DNA of 64,000 nt from Pontibacter sp. HSC-14F20 (GCF_019599265.1 NZ_JAHZTC010000003.1:1-64000); one strand, 5' to 3'. Positions 16,983-26,478 are shown, numbered from the stretch's first letter. Translations and numbers: made by a program. The notes: generated from the sequence alone by a model not told the origin.

Positions 16983-18293
16983 ATGGAGTCATATTTTGAG
17001 CTCAAAAAGAATAACACGACTATCCGAACCGAGGTCCTTGCCGGCTTCACTTCTTTTCTGGCAACGGCTTATATCATTGCGGTGAATCCCGCCATACTGA
17101 GCCAGGCGGGCATGCCTTTTTCGGGAGCGCTGACTGCTACGGTGCTGGTGTCATTTTTCAGCAGTCTGATGATGGGACTGTATGCCCGCAACCCAATTAT
17201 TGTAGCGCCAGGTATGGGACTGAACGCCTTCTTTACTTTCTCGGCAGTGTTGGGGATGGGTATAACATGGCAAGTGGCGCTAGGGGCCGTTTTCTGGTCA
17301 GGTATCGTTTTCCTGTTGCTCTCGGTATTTAAAGTGCGTATACTAATTGTTAAGGCTATACCCCGTCCTTTGCGCTATGCCATTGCGGCAGGTATAGGCC
17401 TGTTCATCACCATCATAGGCTTTGCCAATGCCGGTTTTATTGTTCCTGATGAAGCTACTACGACTGGCCTGGGTCCGCTCTCTCCATCAGTCCTCACTTT
17501 TTTAGGTGGATTGTTCTTGATGGCCATTCTGATTGCCCGCAACGTGACGGGTGCCATACTGGTAGGTATAGCGCTGACCACGCTGGCAGCCTATCCGCTG
17601 GGGCGCTGGTGGGCGACTGATGCGGCTCCTCTCATCAGCTGGCAGGGCCTTTTCTCCGCACCCGACTTTAGCCTTGTTTTTCAGCTGGATCTGGTCAACT
17701 CGCTGCAGTATGCGGTTTTTCCTGTCATTTTCGCTTTCGTTTTCACGGATTTATTTGATAGTCTTTCCACGTTTGTAGGCCTGGCAGAAGCCGCAAATCT
17801 GACAGACGAGCACGGGGAGCCCCGAAACGTAGGCCGATCCTTAACCGCTGATGCTGTATCCACGACCATATCCGGATTATTGGGCTCCAGTCCCGGCACG
17901 GCCTACGTAGAGTCGGCGGTAGGTATAGAAGCCGGTGGCCGCACCGGCCTGACAGCAGTTGTAGCTGGTTTACTTTTCCTGCCCTTCCTGTTTCTGGCGC
18001 CGCTGCTTTCCATGATTCCGGCCATTGCCACAGCGCCGGCGCTGGTGCTGGTAGGCGCCTTTATGGTGCGCCCGATCGTCCGGATCAACTGGCTTAAAAT
18101 GGATGAGGCGATCCCAGCTTTCCTGGCTATGGTACTGATTCCTTTCACCCATTCTATCTCACAAGGTATTATCTGGGGTTTCCTGAGCTGGGCTGTTTTG
18201 AAAGTAGCAACCGGACAAGGCCGAAGCATTTCCCCTACGCTGTGGGTCATCGTCGCGTTCTGCGTGCTGGCGCTCGTCATGCAGTCGTATTAA
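16983..18293 (+). CDS. NCS2-family purine permease (AzgA/PbuG-like)
   Basis: A 436-residue inner-membrane transporter with about 12-14 hydrophobic segments. The family signatures NPIIVAPGMGLNAFF (residues ~70-84) and SSPGTAYVESAVGIEAGGRTGL (split here as SSPGTAYVESA then VGIEAGGRTGL) identify the AzgA/GhxP/PbuG branch of hypoxanthine/guanine/adenine proton symporters. The start is ATG at 16983. It is monocistronic, divergent from the TonB receptor. Which purine it carries cannot be judged from sequence alone. Confidence 0.9.
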   Translation: MESYFELKKNNTTIRTEVLAGFTSFLATAYIIAVNPAILSQAGMPFSGALTATVLVSFFSSLMMGLYARNPIIVAPGMGLNAFFTFSAVLGMGITWQVALGAVFWSGIVFLLLSVFKVRILIVKAIPRPLRYAIAAGIGLFITIIGFANAGFIVPDEATTTGLGPLSPSVLTFLGGLFLMAILIARNVTGAILVGIALTTLAAYPLGRWWATDAAPLISWQGLFSAPDFSLVFQLDLVNSLQYAVFPVIFAFVFTDLFDSLSTFVGLAEAANLTDEHGEPRNVGRSLTADAVSTTISGLLGSSPGTAYVESAVGIEAGGRTGLTAVVAGLLFLPFLFLAPLLSMIPAIATAPALVLVGAFMVRPIVRINWLKMDEAIPAFLAMVLIPFTHSISQGIIWGFLSWAVLKVATGQGRSISPTLWVIVAFCVLALVMQSY

Positions 18294-18720
18294 ATATTTA
18301 TTGCTACTTCCTTATCGTAGATGCTTTCAACCCGAACCCTATAATCAAAAGGTTTATTCTGGCAACTTTGCTGGCCACTGAATCAGCGTTTTCAATTGCT
18401 GCACAGGACGCACTCTCCTGGATGCGTTAACCGGCCGTCTAGCTGAAAGCAGTCTTGTGCGAACTACTCAAAAACTACCAAGCACATGGCCTAGGAATAG
18501 GCTAAACTCATACCTTAAACATTAAAATGCCATTTCGACCTGGAGGTAGGGGCCCTCGTTTTGAGAGAAATCTGAAACAGTATCTCGGCAACAGAGATTT
18601 TTAGAAATCCCATTGCAGACGAGATGACAGAGTGGACTCAACGGCCTTTAATAAGGAGAGTATCGACCAACTTACCTGCCATTTTAGTATCTTCGAAAAC
18701 ATCCCTATACCTTGAGCAAG
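18294..18720. other. Gene-free stretch
   Basis: About 430 bases between the permease and the monooxygenase genes. I see no convincing coding frame, tRNA or strong hairpin. A weak -7-like TATCTTCG lies just upstream of the next gene, near 18690. Confidence 0.5.
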
Positions 18721-19779
18721 ATGCAAGATATCTACGATACTGTAGTGATTGGCGGCGGCCAGAGTGCACTAGCCTGTGGTTATTACCTGCGCAGAGCCAA
18801 GCTCCACTACATTATGCTGGATGATCAGGAAGCGCCCGGTGCTTCGTGGCGCAAATACTGGGATTCTCTCACCCTTTTCTCCCCTGCCGCTTTCAGCAGT
18901 CTGCCCGGCTGGTTGATGCCGGAGAGCCGGGGAGCTTTTCCATCTCGTGAGGAAGTAATTGACTACCTGACCAGGTATGAGCAGCGCTATGATTTTCCGG
19001 TAGAGCGCCCGGTGCAGGTACAGGAGGTGTGCTTTCGCGAAGGACTTTATGAAGTGAAAAGCGTCGATAAAACTTACCTGACGCGTACTGTGATCAGCGC
19101 AACAGGCACTTTCCGGAAACCTTTTATACCTGCCTACCCCGGTGCTGAAACATTCCGGAACCTGCAGCTGCATTCCTCTGCCTATAAAAATCCGGAGCCG
19201 TTCAGAAATAAGCGGGTGCTCATAGTGGGTGGAGGAAACTCTGGTGCCCAGATATTGGCGGAGGTATCGAAAGTAGCCAACACAAGCTGGGTTACGCTGG
19301 ATGAGGTGACTTTTCTGCCAGACGACGTAGACGGCCGGGTGCTTTTTGATCAGGCATCAGCCCGCTACTATGCGATGCAGCACGGTAAAGCAGTAAATCC
19401 CTCGCAGTTTCATGTGGGCAATATCGTGATGGTAGCTCCCGTGAAAGAAGCCCGCAGCCGTAACGTGTTGCATACGGTAAGGCCTTTCCAGCGCTTTTAT
19501 GAAGACGGTGTAGTCTGGTCAGATGGTGAGCAGGAACCGGTGGATGCGGTGATCTGGTGCACCGGCTTTGGGTATGCGCTCGATCATCTGGACCGCTTAA
19601 ATATACTTGATCAGAAAGGCAAAATTGAAGTGGAAGGAACCCGAGCAAAACAACAAGAAGGCCTTTGGCTGGTGGGCTACGGCAACTGGACCGGCTTCGC
19701 CTCCGCTACCCTCATCGGTGTAGGCCGCAGCGCCCGGCAGACGGTTGCGGAAATTCAAAAGTACCTGGAGCAGGTATAG
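18721..19779 (+). CDS. Flavin-containing monooxygenase-like FAD/NAD(P)H oxidoreductase
   Basis: A 352-residue flavoprotein. I prefer the ATG at 18721 to a TTG three codons earlier. Residues 8-13 give the FAD dinucleotide-binding GGGQSA, followed by GASWRKYWDSL, typical of the CzcO/TrkA-like and flavin-monooxygenase group. A second Rossmann motif, VGGGNSGAQ, near residue 165 binds NAD(P)H. The C-terminal WCTGFGY segment is also typical. Such enzymes hydroxylate or oxidise small molecules, but no substrate can be inferred. The TAG stop is contributed by a CAGGTATAG motif. Confidence 0.85.
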   Translation: MQDIYDTVVIGGGQSALACGYYLRRAKLHYIMLDDQEAPGASWRKYWDSLTLFSPAAFSSLPGWLMPESRGAFPSREEVIDYLTRYEQRYDFPVERPVQVQEVCFREGLYEVKSVDKTYLTRTVISATGTFRKPFIPAYPGAETFRNLQLHSSAYKNPEPFRNKRVLIVGGGNSGAQILAEVSKVANTSWVTLDEVTFLPDDVDGRVLFDQASARYYAMQHGKAVNPSQFHVGNIVMVAPVKEARSRNVLHTVRPFQRFYEDGVVWSDGEQEPVDAVIWCTGFGYALDHLDRLNILDQKGKIEVEGTRAKQQEGLWLVGYGNWTGFASATLIGVGRSARQTVAEIQKYLEQV

Positions 19780-19850
19780 CTATTGAGATTCTCAGGTATA
19801 GCCACCTTGTATTTAACATAAATAACCAACCTAAAATCTAAAGTCGTTTC

Positions 19851-20615
19851 TCAGGCTGGGTGCACATCCAGTTCCTTGATTTCGTTTTTATAAGCAGGCG
19901 GCAGGATCAGGGATTTGATCAACCAGTCGGCACGCAAATGGCGACTGAGTTTATACACGCGAAGCACCGGCTTCAGTGCTGACCATTTATAGAGTCCAAG
20001 CTGTTGTCTTACGGTGCTGGGCACGATCAACTTCTGCCCTTCCAACAGCAGCTTATACCTGATGGGGCCCAGATGCTTGCGGTACTGCTTGTACAGGTCT
20101 GTCGTGAAGTGGCTTGGTACCAGGTTTTCTTCCAAGTGGCGCTGTCGCATGTGCAGCCAGGCCTGGTAATTGTCTGGTAAACCCTGCAGTCCCATACGTG
20201 TGCCTACCCGCCAGAACACCTCGAACACATTTTCTTTTTCGGGCGCAGTCAGCGCTCGCTCCAGCAACTCAAAAGAGCGGATTGAATAGTCGATCAGCAT
20301 AAACAGCACATCCCGGTAAGCCCAGTCAGGTATAGCCATGCCGCGCTTTGCCTCTACCCCGGCATGTATCTTCGCCATGGTATCGATCGCTTTGTGCGCG
20401 CCTTCCATACTGGAGAACACGATCTGCCGGGCATAGCCTACCGTTGTGAACAAGCGCCCCAGAGGATCAGCAGGTAGTCGTCCGGTAAAGTAGAGCCAGT
20501 CCACTGCCTTGTTAAGGGCAAATTCGGCCGAAGCGCCCGCAAAAATAAACAGAATCGTGTCGCCCTTTCCCCAGATTTCGCGCACCACACTGCCTTGCTT
20601 TACAAAGTATTCCAT
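19851..20615 (-). CDS. MpaB/DUF2236-family oxygenase-like protein
   Basis: A 254-residue protein from the ATG at 20615 (MEYFVKQGSVVREIWG). A longer frame to 20765 encodes a Cys-rich, non-conserved leader and is rejected. Features typical of the family are the early GKGDTILFIFAGASAEFALN segment, a conserved AHKAIDTMAKIH region with two His residues, and DWAYRDVLFMLIDYSIRSFE. MpaB-type proteins are haem-dependent membrane-associated oxygenases (rubber oxygenase Lcp is a distant relative). No direct substrate evidence exists here. It is convergent with the flavoprotein gene. Confidence 0.8.
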   Translation of the reverse strand: MEYFVKQGSVVREIWGKGDTILFIFAGASAEFALNKAVDWLYFTGRLPADPLGRLFTTVGYARQIVFSSMEGAHKAIDTMAKIHAGVEAKRGMAIPDWAYRDVLFMLIDYSIRSFELLERALTAPEKENVFEVFWRVGTRMGLQGLPDNYQAWLHMRQRHLEENLVPSHFTTDLYKQYRKHLGPIRYKLLLEGQKLIVPSTVRQQLGLYKWSALKPVLRVYKLSRHLRADWLIKSLILPPAYKNEIKELDVHPA

Positions 20616-20759
20616 AGTGAAAGAACAAAAGTAAGGGCTAAAATGTGCTGCTAGAGATATTATTTCAGCAACAATGCATTTCACACAGCTTATTGAAGTA
20701 TATACAACTGAAAACCAATTACATATACAAAACAATATACTTTTTTTAAGAAACAGAGC

Positions 20760-20791
20760 TTGCACGCTAATTTTTTTTGTGCTTATCTTTA
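20760..20791 (+). promoter_or_regulatory. Bacteroidota-type promoter of the bestrophin gene
   Basis: A -33 TTG (20760-20762), a 21-base spacer and a -7 TATCTTTA (20784-20791) fit the TTTG-N19-21-TAnnTTTG consensus. Transcription would start near 20797, giving a leader of about 70 bases that contains the hairpin at 20818-20857. Confidence 0.5.
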
Positions 20792-20817
20792 GGCTCAGCT
20801 TTTAGCCAAACTGAACC

Positions 20818-20865
20818 CCGCTTAGCCTGCCCACTCACTTAGGGACGGGCTAAGCGGATTTTTTT
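20818..20865 (+). terminator. Terminator-like hairpin in the bestrophin leader (possible attenuator)
   Basis: A 10-bp perfect stem CCGCTTAGCC (20818-20827 with 20848-20857) is followed by A and seven T residues and then immediately by the ATG at 20866. No plus-strand gene lies upstream that would need terminating. It therefore looks like a leader attenuator or a structure masking the start codon. Confidence 0.6.
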
Positions 20866-21726
20866 ATGATCAACTACAACCCCAAAGACTGGTTCGTTTT
20901 TATCTTCCGCTTCTCCAAGGCCGATACCTTCAGGAAGCTGCTGCCGCTCATGTTTGGAGTCGGTATTTACGCCGGTATTGTAGCCTACGTAGAGCTCAAC
21001 TTTCTGCACCTTTCTGAAACGCAATACATTCGCAATGTAGGTATGATGCATAGCGTGCTGGGGTTTGTGATCTCCCTTCTGCTTGTGTTTCGTACCAACA
21101 CGGCCTACGACCGCTGGTGGGAAGGCCGCAAGATCTGGGGCGGCATTACCAACAGTTCCCGCAACCTGGCCATTAAGCTGCAGGCCATCGCCACAGACAA
21201 AGAAGACCGTCGCTTTTTCAGGCTGATGATTCCGAATTATGCCTTCGCCGTCAAATGCTTGCTGCGCGAAAATGAAGACTTCCGCGAACTGGACCCGGTA
21301 CTGGATCTGAAAAAAGAAAAACACCTGCCCAACCAGGTGGCAACCGGTATGTACGCCCGACTGAACGCCATGTATACCCAGGGCAAGCTGGACACAGCAC
21401 AAATGCTGGTGCTCAACGAAGACTTAAGAGCCCTGACAGAACATTGCGGTGCCTGCGAGCGCATCAAAAACACACCTATACCTTATACCTACAGCGTTTT
21501 TATCAAGAAGTTTATTTTCTTCTATGTGATGACGCTCCCCTTTGGCTGGGTCTTTAGTCTGAGCTATTATGTGATACCGGTGGTTATCCTGATTCTGTAT
21601 GCGCTGGCCAGTCTGGAACTGATTGCGGAAGAGATTGAAAATCCGTTTGGCAGCGACCCCAACGACCTGCCCGTCGACCAGATCTGCCACAACATCCGCA
21701 AACACGTGAGCGAAGTGCTGGACTAA
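20866..21726 (+). CDS. Bestrophin-family (UPF0187) anion channel
   Basis: A 286-residue membrane protein. MINYNPKDWFVFIFRF is the standard start in this family and fixes the ATG at 20866. Four hydrophobic segments are visible (~25-45, 60-78, 210-230, 235-255). The TNTAYDRWWEGRKIWGGITN segment is the bestrophin hallmark. A DLPVDQICHNIRKHV tail also matches. Prokaryotic bestrophins are pentameric ion channels; the bacterial KpBest conducts cations, so ion selectivity here is open. The leader hairpin suggests post-initiation regulation. Confidence 0.92.
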   Translation: MINYNPKDWFVFIFRFSKADTFRKLLPLMFGVGIYAGIVAYVELNFLHLSETQYIRNVGMMHSVLGFVISLLLVFRTNTAYDRWWEGRKIWGGITNSSRNLAIKLQAIATDKEDRRFFRLMIPNYAFAVKCLLRENEDFRELDPVLDLKKEKHLPNQVATGMYARLNAMYTQGKLDTAQMLVLNEDLRALTEHCGACERIKNTPIPYTYSVFIKKFIFFYVMTLPFGWVFSLSYYVIPVVILILYALASLELIAEEIENPFGSDPNDLPVDQICHNIRKHVSEVLD

Positions 21727-21815
21727 AATAAACCTCAGTCAAAATTACTTTTCTGCTTCGGTTACAGAGCTTTTTTTATGCCCGCCTGCTATACCTTATC
21801 TTTATCTTTGGGAAA

Positions 21816-22058
21816 ATGAACAAGCCTATGCAACCCGACTCCTCCATGCTCACCGAACTGGTGCGAATGAAAATGCCTTTCGGTAAGTACAAAGACACCC
21901 TGCTATGCCATTTGCCGGTCCCATACCTGGAGTGGTTTGCCCGTGAGGGTTTTCCGCCAGGCAAGCTGGGCATGCTGCTGGCTACCCTCTACGAGATCAA
22001 AATCAACGGACTGGAATATTTGCTCGAGCCCATCAAGCGTCAGGCCCGGAATCGGTAG
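21816..22058 (+). CDS. DUF3820-family small protein
   Basis: An 80-residue protein, start ATG at 21816. MPFGKYKDTLLCHLPVPYLEWF is the core of the DUF3820 family (sometimes called putative quorum-sensing-regulated virulence factor); it has been annotated mainly by similarity and no activity is known to me. A TATCTTTG (-7-like) box at 21803-21810 lies so close to the start that the message might be nearly leaderless. It is convergent with the DUF4268 gene, 8 bp away. Confidence 0.8.
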   Translation: MNKPMQPDSSMLTELVRMKMPFGKYKDTLLCHLPVPYLEWFAREGFPPGKLGMLLATLYEIKINGLEYLLEPIKRQARNR

Positions 22059-22066
22059 TGCTATAC

Positions 22067-22528
22067 CTAGCGTAGCTCGTCGAAGCTATACTTGGCGTCG
22101 CTCCAGAAGGCATCGAGGGCAATGATTCGGGGCTTGAAGAAAGAAATAAGCGCGGGCCAGTCGTCCTGGTTGAAAATACTTACCTCTTTCAGCTCGGTGT
22201 AAATACGGCTTACTTCTTTTCCGTACTCGTCTGTTGTGTGCAGTTCCCAAGTCCACTCCTCTTCTACCGTGCTGTGCAGCAACTCCTTCATCGCTCCGAA
22301 CTGCTCAAAAAACATTTGCTGAATCTCGGAGTCTGGCTGCGTCATTTCGATGGCAATGGAAGCCTGCTTTCTGTCAGCCTGCATCCGGAAGTACACATTC
22401 TTCAAGCCCGTTTTGTAGTTAATCCAGTTGGTTGGCATACCTTCTGCCGACAACACGGGTGACATATATTGCCCGAATGCTGTCCAGAATGCCTGTTTGA
22501 GTTTAGAAGCCTGTTCCCGTGTATACAT
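22067..22528 (-). CDS. DUF4268-family protein
   Basis: A 153-residue soluble protein, start ATG at 22528. MYTREQASKLKQAFWTAFG and the WINYKTGLKNVYFRM segment identify DUF4268, a restriction-endonuclease-like-fold family common in Bacteroidota. The usual catalytic residues of nucleases are not obvious, and the standalone short form is not known to be active. It has no operon partner. Confidence 0.8.
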   Translation of the reverse strand: MYTREQASKLKQAFWTAFGQYMSPVLSAEGMPTNWINYKTGLKNVYFRMQADRKQASIAIEMTQPDSEIQQMFFEQFGAMKELLHSTVEEEWTWELHTTDEYGKEVSRIYTELKEVSIFNQDDWPALISFFKPRIIALDAFWSDAKYSFDELR

Positions 22529-22641
22529 GCGGTAAAATTGGTGATTGTAGTGTTAAATAACAAAGTGTAAGCTTGGTGCACTTCTTCGCCTTATACGGTC
22601 TTTAGCACGTAAAAAGGATGTTATACCTACTCGAAACATCC

Positions 22642-23283
22642 ATGAAAAAATCAATGCTTCTATACCTGATGCTGATCACAGTGATAAGTTGCCAGGCACA
22701 GGACAGACAGGAAACGCAACAGCCTGCCCGGCACGTAGGAGGCCCCTGCGAAGGTTGCGAGGCACTGCACGAGTACGGCGACAAACAGCTCACTCCGACT
22801 GATACGCTGCCAGGCTTTCATCCGGATGCAAAAAACAAACTCAAGCTGACAGGCACTGTATACCTGAAAGATGGTAAAACACCGGCATCGGATGTGATCC
22901 TGTACATCTACCACACCGACGAAACAGGTATATACCCCACCAAAGGAGATGAAAAAGGCTGGGCCAGGCGACACGGCTATCTGCGGGGCTGGATCCGGAC
23001 TGGGGCTGACGGCAGGTATACGTTCTATACCACCAGGCCCGGATCCTACCCTTCCAGAACAGAGCCTGCTCATATCCATGTCACCGTAAAGGAGCCCGAT
23101 AAAAACGAATACTACCTGGATGATTTCCTGTTTGAAGGTGACCCTTTGCTCACGCAGCAAGTACGGGCATCACGCCAAAACCGGGGCGGAAACGGTATTA
23201 TAACCCTTAGCCGGGCAAATAACTTGCTGGTCGCCGAAAGAGACATCATTTTGGGTCAGAATATACCTGACTATACCCGGTAG
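22642..23283 (+). CDS. Intradiol ring-cleavage dioxygenase-like lipoprotein
   Basis: A 213-residue protein. I choose the ATG at 22642 because MKKSMLLYLMLITVISCQAQ is a clean lipoprotein signal peptide ending at the lipobox Cys; an upstream ATG at 22618 would bury it. The beta-sandwich domain has the family's Fe(III) ligand pattern: Tyr in GIYPTKG, Tyr in PGSYPSR and the His pair in PAHIHVTV. Protocatechuate/catechol dioxygenases are cytoplasmic, but exported, lipid-anchored relatives occur in Bacteroidota. Substrate unknown. Monocistronic. Confidence 0.85.
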   Translation: MKKSMLLYLMLITVISCQAQDRQETQQPARHVGGPCEGCEALHEYGDKQLTPTDTLPGFHPDAKNKLKLTGTVYLKDGKTPASDVILYIYHTDETGIYPTKGDEKGWARRHGYLRGWIRTGADGRYTFYTTRPGSYPSRTEPAHIHVTVKEPDKNEYYLDDFLFEGDPLLTQQVRASRQNRGGNGIITLSRANNLLVAERDIILGQNIPDYTR

Positions 23284-23418
23284 TAAATGTCCCTTGAAAA
23301 CGCATAGCAGGCCTGTGCTGCAACTTAAAAATTGTATTATCGTTGCTTGTTACATATTCAGTCTCTGCGATATACCTGAGTTCTGGGGTGATATAAGGAG
23401 GCTTAAAAAGATAAAACA

Positions 23419-24879
23419 ATGAGAAAGAACATAATATCCGGATTATTGGCATCCGTGTTCCTGCTAAGCAGTTCCTGCCAGACCAACCCGGTAACGGGCA
23501 AAAAAGACGTGATGTTCATGTCGGAGGGCCAGGAGATTGCGATGGGCAAGGAAGCGGACCCACAAATTGTAGCGGAGTTTGGACTATACGAAGACCCAGC
23601 TCTGCAGCGCTTCATCAATGAGAAAGGCCAGCAGATGGCCAAGGTCTCGCACCGCAGCAATCTCAACTACGAGTTCAAGATCGTGGACTCCCCTGTGATC
23701 AACGCTTTTGCCGTGCCAGGTGGCTATGTGTACTTCACACGCGGCATTATGGCCCACTTCAACAACGAAGCGCAGTTCGCCGGAGTGCTTGGCCACGAGA
23801 TCGGCCACATTACCGCACGCCACTCCGCACAGCAGCAAAGCAAGTCCATACTGGCGCAGGGCGGCCTGCTGCTCGGTATGATCCTGTCGCCTACGGTTGC
23901 GCAGTATGGTCAGGAAGTTTCGCAGGGACTTGGTTTGTTGATGCTCAAGTATGGCCGCGATGCAGAACGTGAGTCGGACCGACTGGGCGTGGAATATTCG
24001 ACCAAGATTGGTTATGATGCCTCACAAATGGCGGACTTTTTTACAACGCTGCAGCGCAAGCAGGAAGAAAGCGGACAGGCTATACCTTCCTTCCTTTCGT
24101 CACACCCCGATCCGGGTGACCGATATAATACGGTGCACCAACTGGCAGCTGAGGAAAAAAAGAAGCAGAGCGTGACCAATGCACAGGTAAACCGCAACAG
24201 TTACCTCAAAATGATTGATGGCCTGGTCTACGGTGAGGATCCGAAACAGGGCTTTGTTGAGAACAACGTCTTCTACCATCCTGTGCTGAAGTTCCAGTTT
24301 AACATACCAACCAACTGGGAATACCAGAACTCACCACAACAGGTGCAGATGGGGCCAAAGGACGGAAGCGCCGTAATGGCATTAACCCTAGTTCCGGGAG
24401 CTAGTTTGCAGGAAGCCGCCGAGCAATCGCTGCAACGCTATGGCCTGCAGCCTATTGAGAGTAAGCAAGTGACAGTGAACGGACTACCTGCCATTGCGGT
24501 AGTGGCTGACCCACAGCAGCAGCAACAACAACAGCAACAACAGCAACAACAGCCATTGCGCACGCTTACCTACTTTATTCAGCACGGCGACAACATCTAC
24601 AGCCTGATGGGTATTACCACTGCCAATAATTTCGACAACGCTTTTCAGGTTTTCAACGGCAGCATGCAGAGTTTCAAGGTATTGTCGGACCCTGACAAGT
24701 TGAACCGCAAGCCGGAGCGCATCAGTATTGTCACAGTGTCGAAAGCTACTACGCTGGCCCAGGCGCTGCGCAGCAATAACATGCCCGATGCCCGCCACAA
24801 CGAACTGGCTGTGCTTAACGGCATGCAGCTAAGTGACCAGGTATCCGCCGGTACGATGATCAAAGTGGTGAAAAAATAA
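23419..24879 (+). CDS. M48-family zinc metalloprotease lipoprotein
   Basis: A 486-residue lipoprotein: the signal ends at LLSSSCQTNP, so Cys20 is the probable anchor. The peptidase M48 (BepA/YfgC-like) domain has the HEIGH zinc motif near residue 130, with ARHS following and a third ligand Glu in RESDRLGVEYSTKIGYD. An Ile/Val-rich C-terminal region includes a domain seen in BepA-like proteases, and the end (TTLAQALRSNN...GTMIKVV) resembles a LysM-like repeat. A 13-residue poly-Gln tract lies near residue 372. The role is probably periplasmic quality control of outer-membrane proteins. The gene ends in a strong terminator. Confidence 0.9.
   Translation: MRKNIISGLLASVFLLSSSCQTNPVTGKKDVMFMSEGQEIAMGKEADPQIVAEFGLYEDPALQRFINEKGQQMAKVSHRSNLNYEFKIVDSPVINAFAVPGGYVYFTRGIMAHFNNEAQFAGVLGHEIGHITARHSAQQQSKSILAQGGLLLGMILSPTVAQYGQEVSQGLGLLMLKYGRDAERESDRLGVEYSTKIGYDASQMADFFTTLQRKQEESGQAIPSFLSSHPDPGDRYNTVHQLAAEEKKKQSVTNAQVNRNSYLKMIDGLVYGEDPKQGFVENNVFYHPVLKFQFNIPTNWEYQNSPQQVQMGPKDGSAVMALTLVPGASLQEAAEQSLQRYGLQPIESKQVTVNGLPAIAVVADPQQQQQQQQQQQQQPLRTLTYFIQHGDNIYSLMGITTANNFDNAFQVFNGSMQSFKVLSDPDKLNRKPERISIVTVSKATTLAQALRSNNMPDARHNELAVLNGMQLSDQVSAGTMIKVVKK
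24514..24552 (+). repeat. Poly-Gln CAG/CAA microsatellite inside the M48 protease gene
   Basis: Thirteen consecutive Gln codons mixing CAG and CAA. The tract lies in a linker between two beta-rich segments and would be prone to length change in steps of three bases. Confidence 0.9.
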
Positions 24880-24900
24880 AACAACATGTTATAAGACAAA

Positions 24901-24937
24901 ATCCCCCTGCACTTTTTGAGCGCAGGGGGATTTTTTA
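24901..24937 (+). terminator. Terminator of the M48 protease gene
   Basis: A 10-bp stem (24901-24910 with 24922-24931, ATCCCCCTGC arm) followed by TTTTTT. The gap beyond it to 25182 contains no gene I can support. Confidence 0.85.
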
Positions 24938-25182
24938 TAGTTTTAGAAGTAAGACCCTGAAACTGCACTTGCACCAGTTTAAGCTACTGCTATTTGCGGC
25001 TTCGTTATACCTTATTTATTGCTACTGACAGGCGTCTTCCATTCTGTTTTAGCTGCCAGATTTCACGAAAATAACCTATTGATAATTCAGTTAAATAGTA
25101 CGAAACGGAATGACAATGCGGCCAGGCGTTCGGTCTACTTTTCCCTTATTTTAAGAAAAATACAACAAACTGTAACGAGTTT

Positions 25183-26355
25183 ATGAAAGAACGTAAAGCC
25201 CGCTATACCTTGCTTTTTTCAGCGCTGATATGCTGGCTGAGTGTCGCGACGCTTGCAGGTTGCGGTGGCAAGCCGGGTCTGCCTGGTCAAGTTTTGGGTA
25301 AACAAGAAGCAAATGCTATGGAAGTAAAATCCGAACCCTTCGGCACCGCCCCCAATGGGCAGCAAGTGCAGCTCTATACCCTGACGAACGCCAACGGCAT
25401 GACTGTGAAGATCACCAATTATGGTGCTATCGTAACGTCAATCCGGACGCCGGACCGTGCAGGCAATCTGGGCGAAGTGGTACTCGGTTTCGATCGTGTG
25501 GATGGCTATATACCTAATGATCCTCATTTGGGAGGCATTGTTGGTCGCTATGCCAATCGCATTGCCAAGGGCAAATTCATATTGGACGGGCAGTCGTATA
25601 CCTTGGCTACGAACGACACGCCCAACCACCTGCATGGCGGCATCACCGGCTTCGACAGAGTGGTGTGGCAGGCGGAACTCTTACAAAACCAGAATGCTAT
25701 CCGGTTGACCTACGTGAGCAAGGACGGCGAAGAAGGCTACCCTGGCAACCTGACCGTAGTCGTTACCTATACCCTGACCGGCTTCGATGCTTTGAAGATT
25801 GATTACGAGGCCACCACCGACAAAGCCACGCCGGTTAACCTGACCAATCACAGTTATTTCAATCTGAGCGCAGGGACGGAAAAGGATATCCTCAACCATA
25901 TTGTCAAGATTCACGCCGACCAGTTCACGGCCACGGACGAAACGCTTATACCTACCGGAGAACTGCAATCAGTAAAAGGCACACCTTACGATTTTACTAC
26001 ACCACAGCGTGTAGGCGAGCACATCGAAAATCTGCAGGGCTATGGCTACGATCTGAATTATGTGGTGCGCAACGGAGGCGACAAACTTGTGATTGCAGCG
26101 ACGGTAGAAGACCCGGGTTCTGGCCGCATCATGACAGTGCACACGACCCAACCCGGCATCCAGTTCTACACGGGCTATCACCTGGATGGCACCCTGACTG
26201 GTCACAACTACACAGCCTATAACCGCTATGCCGGCCTCTGCCTCGAAGCCCAGCACTTCCCCGACTCCCCGAATCAGGAAAGCTTCCCCTCGTCCATAAT
26301 CCGGCCGGGCGAGAAGTACAGCGAAACAACGATCTACAAGTTTGGAGTAAAGTAA
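25183..26355 (+). CDS. galM: Aldose 1-epimerase (mutarotase) lipoprotein
   Basis: A 390-residue protein with an N-terminal signal ending at LATLAGCGGK, a lipobox that would anchor it at the outer or inner membrane surface. The GalM beta-sandwich follows from residue ~50 (TNYGAIVTSIRTPDR). The catalytic residues are visible as His in PNHLHGG and NHSYFNL and the base Glu in CLEAQHFPDSPNQ near the C-terminus. It interconverts alpha and beta aldose anomers. An exported GalM beside no sugar operon suggests processing of periplasmic sugars. Start ATG at 25183. Confidence 0.9.
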   Translation: MKERKARYTLLFSALICWLSVATLAGCGGKPGLPGQVLGKQEANAMEVKSEPFGTAPNGQQVQLYTLTNANGMTVKITNYGAIVTSIRTPDRAGNLGEVVLGFDRVDGYIPNDPHLGGIVGRYANRIAKGKFILDGQSYTLATNDTPNHLHGGITGFDRVVWQAELLQNQNAIRLTYVSKDGEEGYPGNLTVVVTYTLTGFDALKIDYEATTDKATPVNLTNHSYFNLSAGTEKDILNHIVKIHADQFTATDETLIPTGELQSVKGTPYDFTTPQRVGEHIENLQGYGYDLNYVVRNGGDKLVIAATVEDPGSGRIMTVHTTQPGIQFYTGYHLDGTLTGHNYTAYNRYAGLCLEAQHFPDSPNQESFPSSIIRPGEKYSETTIYKFGVK

Positions 26356-26478
26356 GCTCAGTCTTTTATCTAGAAGTTGGTGAAGCAGATCACCGTGCAA
26401 CAGCCTTGATGTCCGGGCTCATCTACTACCAAACTACACGGCATTTCGTTATATTGGCAGAAACACGTTCCGACAGGT

